Of a stretch of DNA of 64,000 nucleotides, positions 27,197 through 36,771 are shown in pieces. Under the pieces are notes generated by a model. It was not told the DNA's origin and did not search any database. It worked only from the letters and a program-made list of their open reading frames with translations. How positions within the stretch are numbered: position 1 is the first letter of the stretch; each line of letters starts with the position of its first letter. Source of the DNA: DAIPXZ01 sp036782995 (lineage in GTDB: Bacteria; Bacillota; Clostridia; Saccharofermentanales; Saccharofermentanaceae); the NCBI GenBank assembly GCA_036782995.1, contig DAIPXZ010000005.1, positions 1-64,000 of the forward strand. Direction: 5' to 3'. Both the position numbers and the translations under genes were made by a program.

Positions 27197-27754
27197 ATGA
27201 TTAGTGCAGGTGATTTTAGAAACGGCATTTGCTTTGAAATGGACAGTCAGGTTTATCAAGTTGTTGAATTCCAACATGTTAAGCCTGGAAAGGGTGCCGC
27301 TTTTGTTCGCACAAAATATAAGAACGTAAAGACAGGTTCTGTAGTTGAGCGTAGCTTCAACCCAAATGAAAAGTTTGAACAGGCTCAATTGGAGCGCAAT
27401 GATATGCAATATATCTATGCTGATGGTGATCTTTATTATTTCATGGATCAAGAAACATACGAGCAACGCCCGATTGCGAAGGACAGCATCGGCGATAACA
27501 TTCGTTTCCTGAAGGAAGAAATGATTTGCAAAATTCTTTCTTACAAGAATGAAATTTTCGGTGTTGAGCTTCCTATTACAGTAGAACTCGAAATCACAGA
27601 ATGTGAACCAGGTGTTCGCGGTGATACGACAAACAATGCCACAAAGATTGCTACATTGGAAACAGGAGCAACCGTAAAGGTTCCTCTCTTTGTAAACCAA
27701 AACGAAATTATCCGTGTAGATACAAGAACGGGTGAATATCTCGAACGTGCATAA
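27197..27754 (+). CDS. efp: elongation factor P
   Basis: Binds stalled ribosomes at proline runs and restores peptide bond formation. It has 185 residues in three beta-barrel domains. The modified-loop region reads KPGKGAAFVR, keeping the conserved lysine. The C-terminal domain includes VKVPLFVNQNE and the signature RVDTRTGEYLERA. The ATG at 27197 with GAGAGGAG is chosen over an in-frame upstream codon. It is the first of a run of nine same-strand genes. Confidence 0.95.
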   Translation: MISAGDFRNGICFEMDSQVYQVVEFQHVKPGKGAAFVRTKYKNVKTGSVVERSFNPNEKFEQAQLERNDMQYIYADGDLYYFMDQETYEQRPIAKDSIGDNIRFLKEEMICKILSYKNEIFGVELPITVELEITECEPGVRGDTTNNATKIATLETGATVKVPLFVNQNEIIRVDTRTGEYLERA

Positions 27755-27802
27755 TTAGCACGTAATAAACAGGAGTATACAGAAGGGAGAATTGTCTCGA
27801 AC

Positions 27803-28183
27803 ATGAGCGAAAATCTCGTATCTGAATCCATAAAAGGGGAACGCTCGATGTCACAAGGCTTTGTCGCACAATATGCGGCAGAAGCGGCCTTGCGTACGGA
27901 GGGCGTTGCTCGTCTTATGGCATCTACGCCAGTTGCCATCAAAGAAACGCTTGGCTTTGTTCATGAGGGGCGTGGAGTTCGTGTTGTTTTTCACGAGAAC
28001 GAAGAAGGCTTCGTTTCGATTACTGTTTTTCCTGTTGTTTATTATGGTATGATTATCCCAGAAGTGGCATGGTCCATCCAAGAACGTGTCAAAGCAGACG
28101 TTGAAAAGTATACTGGCTTGGTGGTTGAATCCGTCGATGTTCATGTTTGCGGTGTTATTTTACGAGAGGAGAAAGAAGAATGA
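27803..28183 (+). CDS. Asp23/Gls24 family envelope stress protein
   Basis: 126 residues with the Asp23/Gls24 (DUF322) pattern: an alanine-rich segment including YAAEAALRTEGVARL, the GRGVRV strand, and a C-terminal helix with ERVKADVEKYTG. In Staphylococcus Asp23 is tethered to the membrane by AmaP and affects the envelope stress response. Here the next two genes encode the AmaP-like anchor and a DUF2273 membrane protein, so the complex is probably conserved. It overlaps amaP by 4 bases. Confidence 0.85.
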   Translation: MSENLVSESIKGERSMSQGFVAQYAAEAALRTEGVARLMASTPVAIKETLGFVHEGRGVRVVFHENEEGFVSITVFPVVYYGMIIPEVAWSIQERVKADVEKYTGLVVESVDVHVCGVILREEKEE

Positions 28184-28734
28184 ATCAAATTGTTCGTTTT
28201 GTATTAATCGTTTATTCTTCATTACTCGCTGTTTTATCCCTGTTGCTATTATATGCATTAGCAGATGATGGTATATTTGCCGATTTGTTATCTCCTCTTG
28301 CATCGATTGTTACTGATCCTATCAAGAAGTATGTCTATTTGGCAGTTCTCTTGGTATTGTTGGTTTCTTGCGTCATCATGGTCACATATTGTGTGCTTTC
28401 CGGACGTTTAAGCCGAACACGTATTCGTCAAAATGAAATCGGCGTCGTTGAAATGGGCGTTGATGCTATTGAAAGTATTGCTTTGAATTCTGCCAAGAGC
28501 GCACAGGTCGGTATCAAAACAGCACGTGCCCGCGTGTCATCTGCAAAGAATGATGCGATTAAAGTGCATTTGACGGCAGTTTTATATTCGAATGTTGAAG
28601 TTCCTGCCATGATGGCAAAGGTTCAAGAACGAATCAAGAAGGATATCGAGCGTTATACAGGCATAACCGTTGCGGATGTGTCTGTTAAAGTCAGCCGGGT
28701 AGAACCTGTTGTTGCAAAGGTGGATCGTTCGTAA
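28180..28734 (+). CDS. amaP: AmaP-like alkaline shock membrane anchor
   Basis: 184 residues: two N-terminal membrane helices (about 5-28 and 50-72) followed by a cytoplasmic Asp23-like domain ending in a helix with ERIKKDIERYTG. In staphylococci AmaP holds Asp23 at the membrane. The ATG at 28180 overlaps the previous stop by 4 bases. The gene order Asp23-AmaP-DUF2273 supports the assignment. Confidence 0.82.
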   Translation: MNQIVRFVLIVYSSLLAVLSLLLLYALADDGIFADLLSPLASIVTDPIKKYVYLAVLLVLLVSCVIMVTYCVLSGRLSRTRIRQNEIGVVEMGVDAIESIALNSAKSAQVGIKTARARVSSAKNDAIKVHLTAVLYSNVEVPAMMAKVQERIKKDIERYTGITVADVSVKVSRVEPVVAKVDRS

Positions 28735-28971
28735 ATGAAAGAATTTCTGGCAAGAGTGATTGAACACTGTAAAGGAAAAGATGCCGGCCTCATAGGCGGT
28801 GGCATAGCTTTTTCTTTGGCTCTTTTGTTGGTCATTTTCGGTTTTTGGAAAACATTATTTATAGTGATTGCTACGCTGATTGGTTACTTGATTGGCGCCC
28901 TACTATTTAAAGATAAAGATAAGGTGAAAGAATGGCTCGATAAGCTTCTTCCGCCTGGGAGGTTTAGATGA
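28735..28971 (+). CDS. DUF2273 small membrane protein
   Basis: 78 residues with two closely spaced membrane helices (about 18-36 and 38-56), preceded by a GLIGGG stretch and followed by a charged tail (KDKDKVKEWLDKLL). This is the usual third partner of the Asp23/AmaP set; its function is unknown. It starts directly after the amaP stop codon and overlaps nusB by 4 bases. Confidence 0.82.
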   Translation: MKEFLARVIEHCKGKDAGLIGGGIAFSLALLLVIFGFWKTLFIVIATLIGYLIGALLFKDKDKVKEWLDKLLPPGRFR

Positions 28972-29372
28972 GCAGAAGAGAAGCAAGAGAACAAGCATTT
29001 TCCTTGCTATACCAATTAGAATTCCGTGAAGAACCGATTGAGGAGCAAATTGAATTGTATTCAGCTCATCATCCATTAGATACGGAATCACAAGAATTTT
29101 TTGAGTCTTTGGTTAAGGGCGTTTTTACTAAGAGAGAAGAATTGGACACGATTTATTCTCCATTCTTAAAGGGATGGAAAATGGAGCGTCTTCCGAAAAT
29201 TGATGTAGTTCTTTTGCGTATGGCAACATACGAAATCAAGAATATCGATGATATCCCGTCAAGTGTTTCCATCAGTGAAGCTGTTATTCTTGCAAAGAGA
29301 TACAGTACGGAAGAAGCGCGTGGCTATATTAACGCTGTTCTCGGAAAAATTGCAGGTGAAACACCGACATGA
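28968..29372 (+). CDS. nusB: transcription antitermination factor NusB
   Basis: Small all-helical RNA-binding protein that with NusE recognises boxA in rRNA leaders. It has 134 residues. The N-terminal RREAREQAFSLLYQLEF and C-terminal EAVILAKRYSTEEARGYINA segments are diagnostic. It overlaps its neighbours on both sides by 4 bases, so it is translated as part of the run from asp23 to dxs. Confidence 0.95.
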   Translation: MSRREAREQAFSLLYQLEFREEPIEEQIELYSAHHPLDTESQEFFESLVKGVFTKREELDTIYSPFLKGWKMERLPKIDVVLLRMATYEIKNIDDIPSSVSISEAVILAKRYSTEEARGYINAVLGKIAGETPT

Positions 29373-30583
29373 GTGACATCCTTTCCGTGGGTGAACTAAA
29401 TCATTATGTGAGCGAACTCCTTACGGATGATGCTCTTCTTTCTATGGTGGCCGTTAAGGGAGAAATATCCGGGTATAAGAAATACCCCTCTGGTCATGCA
29501 TATTTTTCATTGAAAGATACGACGGCACAAGTGAGCTGTGTGTTATTTCGCGGAAACGGGAATCGCTTATCATTTATTCCCGAAAATGGAATGCGCGTAA
29601 TTCTGTATGGCAAAGCGAGTCTGTATGAAAATGATGGTCGTTTTCAAATCGTTGTCTCGCAGATGACAGAAGATGGTATAGGCGATCTTTTCATACAATT
29701 TGAGAAACTGAAAACGAGGCTGTCTCAGGCTGGATATTTTGACGAAGAACGAAAAAAGATGCTTCCATTTCTTCCGAAACGAATCGGTGTGGTAACGTCA
29801 CCGAAAGGTGCTGTGATTCAGGATATCATCAATGTTATTTCCAGACGTTATCCGAATTTTGATTTGCTTTTGTATCCATCTGCTGTTCAGGGCAAAGATG
29901 CCGCTAATGAACTGGCTTCTGGTGTTCGATATTTGGATGAACGTGATGATATTGATGTAATTATCATCGCGCGCGGTGGCGGTTCCATGGAAGATTTATG
30001 GTGCTTTAATGACGAAGCACTTGCGCGATCTATATTTCAGGCTGAAACGCCGATTATTTCTGCAGTTGGACATGAAACGGATTTCACTATATGCGATTTC
30101 TGCGCTGATTTACGTGCGCCGACGCCTTCAGCAGCGGCCGAATTGGTTTATCCGATGAAGGAAGAGTTAGAGAGTAAAATAGATACGCTGACACAAAAAC
30201 TCTCGTTTTCTGTTCATCATTATTTTCGTGCAATGAACCATCAATATGAATTACTATCGACACATCGTGCGCTTATGAAACCACAGATTCATATTGAGAA
30301 AGAATCTCAGAGATTGGATATTATGCAAGAAAGACTGATTGACGCGCAGAATCGATTGTTGTCTCTGCAAAATCATTTGTTTGCGATGCACATGGAAAAA
30401 CTCTCGGCGCTCAGTCCTTTACGGGTTTTAACACGAGGTTATTCATTCGTGAAAGATGAAAATAACTGCACGATTGATTCGATTCATAAAGTTAATTTAA
30501 ACGACACAGTGCATATTTATGTATCAGATGGTAAAATTGATGCATGTGTTACCAATTGTAAAGAGAGGAACAATGGGTTATGA
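29369..30583 (+). CDS. xseA: exodeoxyribonuclease VII large subunit XseA
   Basis: Catalytic subunit of the single-strand-specific exonuclease. It has 404 residues: an N-terminal OB fold (VKGEISGYKKYPSGHAYFSL region), the catalytic domain with GVVTSPKGAVIQDI and the ARGGGSMEDLW motif followed by VGHETDFTICD, and a coiled-coil C-terminal part that binds XseB. It overlaps both nusB and xseB by 4 bases. Confidence 0.95.
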   Translation: MSDILSVGELNHYVSELLTDDALLSMVAVKGEISGYKKYPSGHAYFSLKDTTAQVSCVLFRGNGNRLSFIPENGMRVILYGKASLYENDGRFQIVVSQMTEDGIGDLFIQFEKLKTRLSQAGYFDEERKKMLPFLPKRIGVVTSPKGAVIQDIINVISRRYPNFDLLLYPSAVQGKDAANELASGVRYLDERDDIDVIIIARGGGSMEDLWCFNDEALARSIFQAETPIISAVGHETDFTICDFCADLRAPTPSAAAELVYPMKEELESKIDTLTQKLSFSVHHYFRAMNHQYELLSTHRALMKPQIHIEKESQRLDIMQERLIDAQNRLLSLQNHLFAMHMEKLSALSPLRVLTRGYSFVKDENNCTIDSIHKVNLNDTVHIYVSDGKIDACVTNCKERNNGL

Positions 30584-30810
30584 CTGGTGAAAAGAAACTA
30601 ACTTTCGAAGTGGCCATGAAAGAACTGGAGGTCATTATTCAGAAACTCGATGCAGGTGACGTCGCGCTTGAAGAATCGATTTCACTTTATACAAGAGGTA
30701 TGGAGTTATCGAAATATTGTCGTGAAGAGCTGGATGCTGTTGACAAAAAAATCTCGATGATTTCAAAAGACCACAACAATGAGACGATTCAAGAAGAACC
30801 GTTTGTATAA
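30580..30810 (+). CDS. xseB: exodeoxyribonuclease VII small subunit XseB
   Basis: 76 residues; the N-terminal part with LEVIIQKLDAGDVALEESI is the family signature. It forms helical hairpins that decorate the XseA coiled coil. The start overlaps the xseA stop by 4 bases, which suits production of an excess of small subunit from coupled translation. Confidence 0.94.
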   Translation: MTGEKKLTFEVAMKELEVIIQKLDAGDVALEESISLYTRGMELSKYCREELDAVDKKISMISKDHNNETIQEEPFV

Positions 30811-30822
30811 AGGATGGATAAC

Positions 30823-31734
30823 ATGACAACCAAAGAAGAACCATATGTTTCATATTACAAATCACGTCAAGCACTGGTAGAGAATGCGCTAAAGGAAGCT
30901 TTTCCCAAAGATTTATCCAATGATCCAACCGTTGTAGCAGCATATTATAGCTTGCAAGCTGGTGGAAAAAGAGTGCGTCCGATGTTGATGTTTATGTTTT
31001 CTGAGATGATTGGTGTTCCTGTGGAAGAAGTCATGCCTTTTGCTATGGCAATCGAGATGATTCACACGTATTCCTTGATTCATGATGATTTGCCGTGCAT
31101 GGATGACGATTGTTTACGTCGCGGAAAACCAACATGTCATATTGCAAATGGTGAATCCTTTGCATTGCTTGCCGGTGATGCACTGATGAATCGTGCATTC
31201 GAAATTCTTTTTGATGTCGTCGTTGTTCACCCAGAATATGCTGTTGCCGCTGCCTATTTTGCAAAAAATGCCGGAATTGTCGGCATGATTGGCGGACAGA
31301 GTATTGATTTGGCTTCCGAAGGAAAGAAAATATCAACAGGACGTCTTTGTGAATTACACGAGAAAAAAACGGGTGCATTGATTAATGCTTCGGTTTTGGT
31401 GCCATATTATCTATATTTATCCACACATGAAGAAAACATTCCGTTATTTGAGGCAATGATGCGCTTTGCAAAAGGGACGGGATTAGCTTTTCAAATTAAG
31501 GATGACTTGTTGGATGTTCAAGCAGACCAAGCAATTCTAGGCAAAAGCGTTGGAAAAGACAATCGAGATAGTAAGTCCACGTTCCTTACACTTTTCGGTG
31601 AAAAGAAGGCACAGGAAATGCTGAATTCTACATATGATGAAGTATTTGAGGCAATTGATACAATGCGTGACATGGGATATCGCGTATCCAATATACGTTT
31701 GTTCAGTGAACAGTTACAGAATCGAGTGCAATAA
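30823..31734 (+). CDS. ispA: farnesyl/geranyl diphosphate synthase IspA
   Basis: Joins isopentenyl diphosphate to allylic diphosphates, giving the precursor of undecaprenyl carrier lipid. It has 303 residues. The first aspartate-rich motif is HDDLPCMDDD, the second is KDDLLDV, and GGKRVRP binds diphosphate. I prefer the ATG at 30823, which has AAAGG at good distance, over the ATG at 30814, where that site would touch the codon. The xseB-ispA-dxs order is common in Firmicutes. Confidence 0.92.
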   Translation: MTTKEEPYVSYYKSRQALVENALKEAFPKDLSNDPTVVAAYYSLQAGGKRVRPMLMFMFSEMIGVPVEEVMPFAMAIEMIHTYSLIHDDLPCMDDDCLRRGKPTCHIANGESFALLAGDALMNRAFEILFDVVVVHPEYAVAAAYFAKNAGIVGMIGGQSIDLASEGKKISTGRLCELHEKKTGALINASVLVPYYLYLSTHEENIPLFEAMMRFAKGTGLAFQIKDDLLDVQADQAILGKSVGKDNRDSKSTFLTLFGEKKAQEMLNSTYDEVFEAIDTMRDMGYRVSNIRLFSEQLQNRVQ

Positions 31735-31736
31735 CG

Positions 31737-33632
31737 ATGGCTGCCAATGATATTTTGAATACAATACAGGGTCCGGATGATATTAAAGCCCTGAATGATA
31801 AAGAATGCCAAGAGTTATCTCATGAGCTTCGTGAGACGATTATTGACCGTGTGTCTCAAAATGGTGGGCACTTATCTTCCAATTTAGGTGTTGTTGAATT
31901 GACTGTTGCCTTATTGTCTGTTTTTTCACCTCCGAATGATCAAATTGTTTGGGATGTTGGCCATCAATCGTATTCATACAAACTTTTAACGGGTCGACAA
32001 AAGGAGTTCGAAACGCTTCGTCAATTCGACGGCATGTCCGGATTTCCAAGGCCATCGGAGAGTGAGTATGATGCTTTCGGCACAGGTCACAGTAGTACCT
32101 CTGTGTCAGCAGCACTCGGATTGCTGCGCGCAAAAAAACTGCAAGGTGATGATGGGCATGTTGTTGCCATAATCGGTGATGGTTCATTGACGGGCGGGAT
32201 GGCCTACGAAGGACTAAACGATACAGGGCACTTGGGCGAAAATCTCATTGTTATTTTGAATGATAACCAGATGTCCATTGATAAGAATGTAGGTGCTCTT
32301 TCAAAGCATTTACTTTCATTTCGTTCTTCTCGTGCATATATTCGAGCCAAGAACAAGATGGAAAAAATTCTTTTGCATACTCCGATTATCGGACGTCCGG
32401 TATTCAGATTTCTTCGCATGATAAAGACGTGGATTCGCATCACTTTGCGAAGAAATAATCCAGTCATTTTTGAAGATCTCGGATTTAAGTATTTTGGTCC
32501 GTTTAATGGGCATGATATCCCGCTTTTGAAGAAGAAGCTCGAAATGGCAAAGTCTATGAATGAACCTGTCCTCGTTCACATAATCACGCAAAAGGGCCGT
32601 GGTTATGCAAATGCGGAGAAGAATCCTTCTCTATACCACGGAATTTCTTCTTTTGATAGAAAAAAAGGGATTCAGGTGGATCCGAATAAGAAAACATTTA
32701 CGGATGCATTCTCTGATGCCATTGTTAAAGAAGGACGCGAAGATAAAAGAGTTGTTGCTGTATGTGCGGCAATGATGTCGAGCACGGGATTAAGTGCATT
32801 CCGAAAAGAGATGAAATTGCGTTTCTTTGATGTTGGTATCGCTGAAGAACACGCCGTTACCATGGCTGCTGGTATGGCAAAAAATGGGATGATTCCTGTG
32901 GTTGCATTGTATTCCACATTCATCCAACGTTCTATAGACCAAATTTTGCATGATGTATGTCTCATGAATTTGCATGTGGTTTTTGCGATAGATCGTGCCG
33001 GTATTGTAGGTGCTGACGGACCTACCCACCAAGGTATATATGAAATGGCATTCATGAACACCATGCCAAATATCATGTTGTTTTCTCCAATGAATTATGC
33101 AGAACTTGGACATATGTTGCATTATGCAATTACGGAAGCACGTGGACCGATTGCAATTCGATATCCTCGAGGTGCAGAACCGGAAATTCTTTCGAGCATT
33201 CCGACTGTTCCGGGAATTGCTCCTCGATCAATCCGTGAAGGAAATCAAGTTGCGATTATTTCAATAGGTGTTATGGCAAAAGAAGCTTTAGAAGCTGCGT
33301 CAATATTGGAAAATAGAGGAATATCCTGCCAAGTTATCGATTTGCGATGTGCGAAGCCGATTATGTGGGATTTCTTACTTCCGTTACTTACGAGTGTAAA
33401 AGTGATTGCAACCATCGAGGATGGTGTGAAGGAATTCGGAATAGGTAGCGGATTGATTATTGAGTTAGCCCGTAGAATACCGAACATCCCAGCGAGAAAT
33501 ATGCTTTCATTTGGTATAGAAGATGCACCTCTAAAAGCAGGAAAAAGAGAGGAGTTAATTCGTTTTGAGAAGATGAATGCTGACTCAATTGCAAATGCTA
33601 TGGAGAAGCATTTTCTAGAAAACAACAATTAA
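31737..33632 (+). CDS. dxs: 1-deoxy-D-xylulose-5-phosphate synthase Dxs
   Basis: Thiamine-diphosphate enzyme that condenses pyruvate and glyceraldehyde 3-phosphate, the first step of the MEP isoprenoid route. It has 631 residues. Seen: the WDVGHQSYSYKLLTGR segment, the ThDP site GDGSLTGGMAYEGLND, the AEEHAVTMAAGMA glutamate motif of the pyrimidine domain and DRAGIVGADGPTHQG. It starts 2 bases after ispA, so precursor and prenyl chain synthesis are expressed together. Confidence 0.95.
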   Translation: MAANDILNTIQGPDDIKALNDKECQELSHELRETIIDRVSQNGGHLSSNLGVVELTVALLSVFSPPNDQIVWDVGHQSYSYKLLTGRQKEFETLRQFDGMSGFPRPSESEYDAFGTGHSSTSVSAALGLLRAKKLQGDDGHVVAIIGDGSLTGGMAYEGLNDTGHLGENLIVILNDNQMSIDKNVGALSKHLLSFRSSRAYIRAKNKMEKILLHTPIIGRPVFRFLRMIKTWIRITLRRNNPVIFEDLGFKYFGPFNGHDIPLLKKKLEMAKSMNEPVLVHIITQKGRGYANAEKNPSLYHGISSFDRKKGIQVDPNKKTFTDAFSDAIVKEGREDKRVVAVCAAMMSSTGLSAFRKEMKLRFFDVGIAEEHAVTMAAGMAKNGMIPVVALYSTFIQRSIDQILHDVCLMNLHVVFAIDRAGIVGADGPTHQGIYEMAFMNTMPNIMLFSPMNYAELGHMLHYAITEARGPIAIRYPRGAEPEILSSIPTVPGIAPRSIREGNQVAIISIGVMAKEALEAASILENRGISCQVIDLRCAKPIMWDFLLPLLTSVKVIATIEDGVKEFGIGSGLIIELARRIPNIPARNMLSFGIEDAPLKAGKREELIRFEKMNADSIANAMEKHFLENNN

Positions 33633-33701
33633 CCGAGACGCGAATGTATGTCAAAAATAATTATGTGAATATATCATAATGTTTTATCTGGAAGATACAG
33701 G

Positions 33702-33707
33702 TATAAT
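33702..33707 (+). promoter_or_regulatory. -10 element of nadK
   Basis: A consensus TATAAT 31 bases before the nadK start, in a 106-base gap after dxs; the -35 (TGTTTT, 33680-33685) is weak. Confidence 0.35.
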
Positions 33708-33738
33708 TTATTCATAAGAAAAGGAAAGGTGCATAGTA

Positions 33739-34614
33739 ATGAGATTTGGTATCGTATCGAACAGTGACAAAGATAAGGAATATGCTTTTGCCAAGTATGC
33801 TGCGAACTTACTTATCCGTAAGGGTTGTGAGGTAGTAGTTGATGAATCCTATAATGATACAATTCTGGCATATGTTCATGGTGTCGAAATCGATACCTAC
33901 TCCAAATGTGACATGATTTTTTCTATGGGTGGTGACGGAACATTTCTTTCGACTGTGCACCGTCACATATCGAACAATATACCGATTATTGGTGTTAATC
34001 TGGGAAGTATCGGTTTTTTAACAGAGATTATGCCAGATAAATTTGAAGATGCGATTGATCGTATTTTGAAGGGCGAGTATCATCTCGAAAAACGCAGTCA
34101 ATTAAGTGTACAAGTGATCGATGCAGAAGGAAATGAGAAGGGCTCTGGATTGTGCCTGAATGATGCTGTCATCGCACGTGGGTTATACCTACATGTTGTC
34201 ACTCTTGATCTGTTTATTGATCATGATTATGTAGAGCGTTTGTCCGGAGATGGCGTGATATTGTCTACGGCTACAGGTTCCACAGCATATTCATTAGCAG
34301 CTGGCGGACCAATCGTAAAGCCGGAGATGGATATTTTTCTGGTAACACCGATTTGCCCACACACATTACATAATCGAAGTTATGTTGTATCTAGTGACAG
34401 TGAAGTGGAAATTCGTTTGCAGAAGTATACAGATCAACCGATTCTCTCTTTGGACGGACGTATGGATATTAAGATAAATATGGGAGATCGAATCATTGTT
34501 CATACATCGAAAGAACCGATTGTTGTGGTACGAATTGGATATACGAATTTCTATCAAACAGTGAGAAAGAAGATCAGAGCGAGAGGAAGTTTCTATGAAG
34601 ATGGCGAAAAATGA
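33739..34614 (+). CDS. nadK: NAD kinase
   Basis: Phosphorylates NAD to NADP. It has 291 residues. The GGDGTFL motif, the NDAVIARG segment that contacts substrate, and the glycine-rich SGDGVILSTATGSTAYSLAA loop are all typical. AAAGGAAAGG precedes the ATG. It overlaps argR by 20 bases; nadK-argR-recN is a familiar Firmicute cluster. Confidence 0.95.
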   Translation: MRFGIVSNSDKDKEYAFAKYAANLLIRKGCEVVVDESYNDTILAYVHGVEIDTYSKCDMIFSMGGDGTFLSTVHRHISNNIPIIGVNLGSIGFLTEIMPDKFEDAIDRILKGEYHLEKRSQLSVQVIDAEGNEKGSGLCLNDAVIARGLYLHVVTLDLFIDHDYVERLSGDGVILSTATGSTAYSLAAGGPIVKPEMDIFLVTPICPHTLHNRSYVVSSDSEVEIRLQKYTDQPILSLDGRMDIKINMGDRIIVHTSKEPIVVVRIGYTNFYQTVRKKIRARGSFYEDGEK

Positions 34615-35068
34615 AAGACAAGAATCCATTCTGAGAGTCATCCGTGCTCAGGATATCAGTACACAAGAAGAGCTTGTGAGAGCACTTCAAAGTGATGGGT
34701 CGGCGGTTACACAAGCAACAATTTCGCGTGATATCAAGGATCTTGGCATAATTAAGGTGACTTTACCGAACGGAGGAACGAAGTACAGCGTTCTGGATCG
34801 TACCGGAGATGTTGCACCTGGGAGGCTTCTTTCGGTCTTTTCCCATTGCGTTTTATCTTCAGATGTGGCAATGCATCTTGTCGTAATTAAGACATTACCT
34901 GGCATGGCGCAGGCGGCAGCCTCTGCTCTGGACTCCATACATTTACCAGGTGTAATTGGTTCGATTGCTGGTGACGATACGGTTTTTGTTGCAACGCCCA
35001 GTGTCGATGATGCGATTGCTATCGACGCTACCATCAAAGATATGAATGTTCGTCTTTCGGATTCATAA
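34595..35068 (+). CDS. argR: arginine repressor ArgR
   Basis: Hexameric arginine-responsive repressor/activator. It has 157 residues: an N-terminal winged helix with TQATISRDIKDLGI as the recognition region, and a C-terminal arginine-binding domain with the GSIAGDDTVFVA motif. GAGAGGAAG precedes the ATG at 34595; the ATG at 34601 is an alternative. It probably controls argG-argH at 1.2-3.8 kb through the palindrome there. Confidence 0.94.
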   Translation: MKMAKNERQESILRVIRAQDISTQEELVRALQSDGSAVTQATISRDIKDLGIIKVTLPNGGTKYSVLDRTGDVAPGRLLSVFSHCVLSSDVAMHLVVIKTLPGMAQAAASALDSIHLPGVIGSIAGDDTVFVATPSVDDAIAIDATIKDMNVRLSDS

Positions 35069-35082
35069 GGAAGGTATCCATT

Positions 35083-36759
35083 GTGCTGATACGTTTATCA
35101 ATAAAAGATTTCGCTATCGTAGAAGATGCGACTTTTGAGCCGCGCGAAGGTCTAAACATCATTACAGGTGAAACCGGTGCTGGAAAATCACTTGTGATAG
35201 ATGCAATCGGCGCGCTTCTCGGTTCCCGTATTTCTAAAGATTATGTTCGCCGTGGCCAATCGAAGGCTGTTATCGAGGCAGTTTTTGACCATGTGTCTGA
35301 TGTCATTTCAGAAGCAACACAACAAGAGTACGGGCTTTCTTTTGATGATGGCATGTTAATTCTGTCTCGCGAAATATTGGCGGAAGGTAGAAGCCTAGTT
35401 CGTATTAATGGACGTACCATGCCAGTATCATTATTGAAATTGTTTGGACCATTCTTGATTGATATTCACGGTCAACACGACCAGCAAGCTATTTTTGATG
35501 CGAATACACATCTCGGTTTACTAGATGACTATTGTGGTGAAGAGATTCAATCGCTTATTTATTCCTATGGACAATCACTACATTCATACAAGGCGTGTCT
35601 TAATGAACGTAAAACGTATGAAACAGATCAGACAAAGATGAAACAACTGGAAGAATTATTATCTTTTCAGATAGATGAGATTTCTTCCGCAAATTTCCGT
35701 GAAGGCGACGATATTAAGCTCAAAGACGCTTTCCGCTCATTATCGTTGGCTGAGAAAAGAAAAGAGCATCTTTCCTATGTTTTATCCGCTTTCAGCTCGA
35801 TAGATGACCAATCTGCTATTTCCATGTTGCATACTGCTTCCTCACATCTTGAGGCATTGGCTGCTATTACACCTTCCTATATGGAGAAGTCCGAAGCATT
35901 GAAATCCTTGTGCTTGGATTTGAATGCATTGGGAGATGAGCTAACGGAAGTGGATGAGGAAGATGGCGAATCATTGGAAGAGGTCGAGAATCGACTTGAT
36001 TTACTAAATCGATGCCTCTCAAAATACGGTGGCTCAATTTCTGCGATGAATCTGTATCTGGAAGAAGCCAAGTTACGACTTGACCGATTAGTGAATAGTA
36101 AAGAACGTTTAGCGGAGCTGGATAAGGAACGCGTAGTTCTCGAGAAAGAACTACTTCGTAAAGCGGAGCTTCTTCATGAAGCACGTAGGAAATACGCGAA
36201 GTCGTTATCATCTCATATTTGTGATGAATTACGTGATTTGGGGCTTCCTTATGCACGATTTGAAGTTCAATTCTTTGATCGACCGAAGGAACGGTATTTT
36301 GGAAAACGTGGCACAGATGATATTGCTTTCATGTTTTCCGCTAACTCAGGTGAAGAACTAAAACCTTTAGCGAAGACAGCTTCCGGCGGTGAAGCATCAC
36401 GTATTATGTTGGCAATTAAGTCAATATTGGCTAGAGCTGATATTACACAAACCTTGATTTTTGATGAGATTGATGCCGGCATTTCCGGTGAAGCATCAAA
36501 GGTTGTATCAGAAAAAATGAAGACACTTTCTAAGTATCACCAAGTCATTTGCGTTACTCATATGGGCCAGATTGCCGCCGCTGCGGACGAACACTTCTTT
36601 ATTTCAAAGGAGCAAACAGATTCCAACACAAGAACAATGGTTACTGAGCTTTCTGCAGACGGACGTATCGGGGAAGTTGCTCGATTATTGTCCGGAAATG
36701 CCAATGATGCATCTTCAAGAGCCTTAGCCCAAGAATTAATTAAAGCAAGAAGCAAGTAG
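35083..36759 (+). CDS. recN: DNA repair ATPase RecN
   Basis: SMC-like protein recruited to DNA double-strand breaks. It has 558 residues. Walker A is GETGAGKS near residue 30, the Q-loop region is DIHGQHDQQAIF, a central coiled coil follows, then the ABC signature ASGGEASRIMLA and Walker B LIFDEIDAGISG. The start is GTG at 35083 with AAGGAAGG upstream. It follows argR by 14 bases. Confidence 0.95.
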   Translation: MLIRLSIKDFAIVEDATFEPREGLNIITGETGAGKSLVIDAIGALLGSRISKDYVRRGQSKAVIEAVFDHVSDVISEATQQEYGLSFDDGMLILSREILAEGRSLVRINGRTMPVSLLKLFGPFLIDIHGQHDQQAIFDANTHLGLLDDYCGEEIQSLIYSYGQSLHSYKACLNERKTYETDQTKMKQLEELLSFQIDEISSANFREGDDIKLKDAFRSLSLAEKRKEHLSYVLSAFSSIDDQSAISMLHTASSHLEALAAITPSYMEKSEALKSLCLDLNALGDELTEVDEEDGESLEEVENRLDLLNRCLSKYGGSISAMNLYLEEAKLRLDRLVNSKERLAELDKERVVLEKELLRKAELLHEARRKYAKSLSSHICDELRDLGLPYARFEVQFFDRPKERYFGKRGTDDIAFMFSANSGEELKPLAKTASGGEASRIMLAIKSILARADITQTLIFDEIDAGISGEASKVVSEKMKTLSKYHQVICVTHMGQIAAAADEHFFISKEQTDSNTRTMVTELSADGRIGEVARLLSGNANDASSRALAQELIKARSK

Positions 36760-36771
36760 TTTCATACATGA

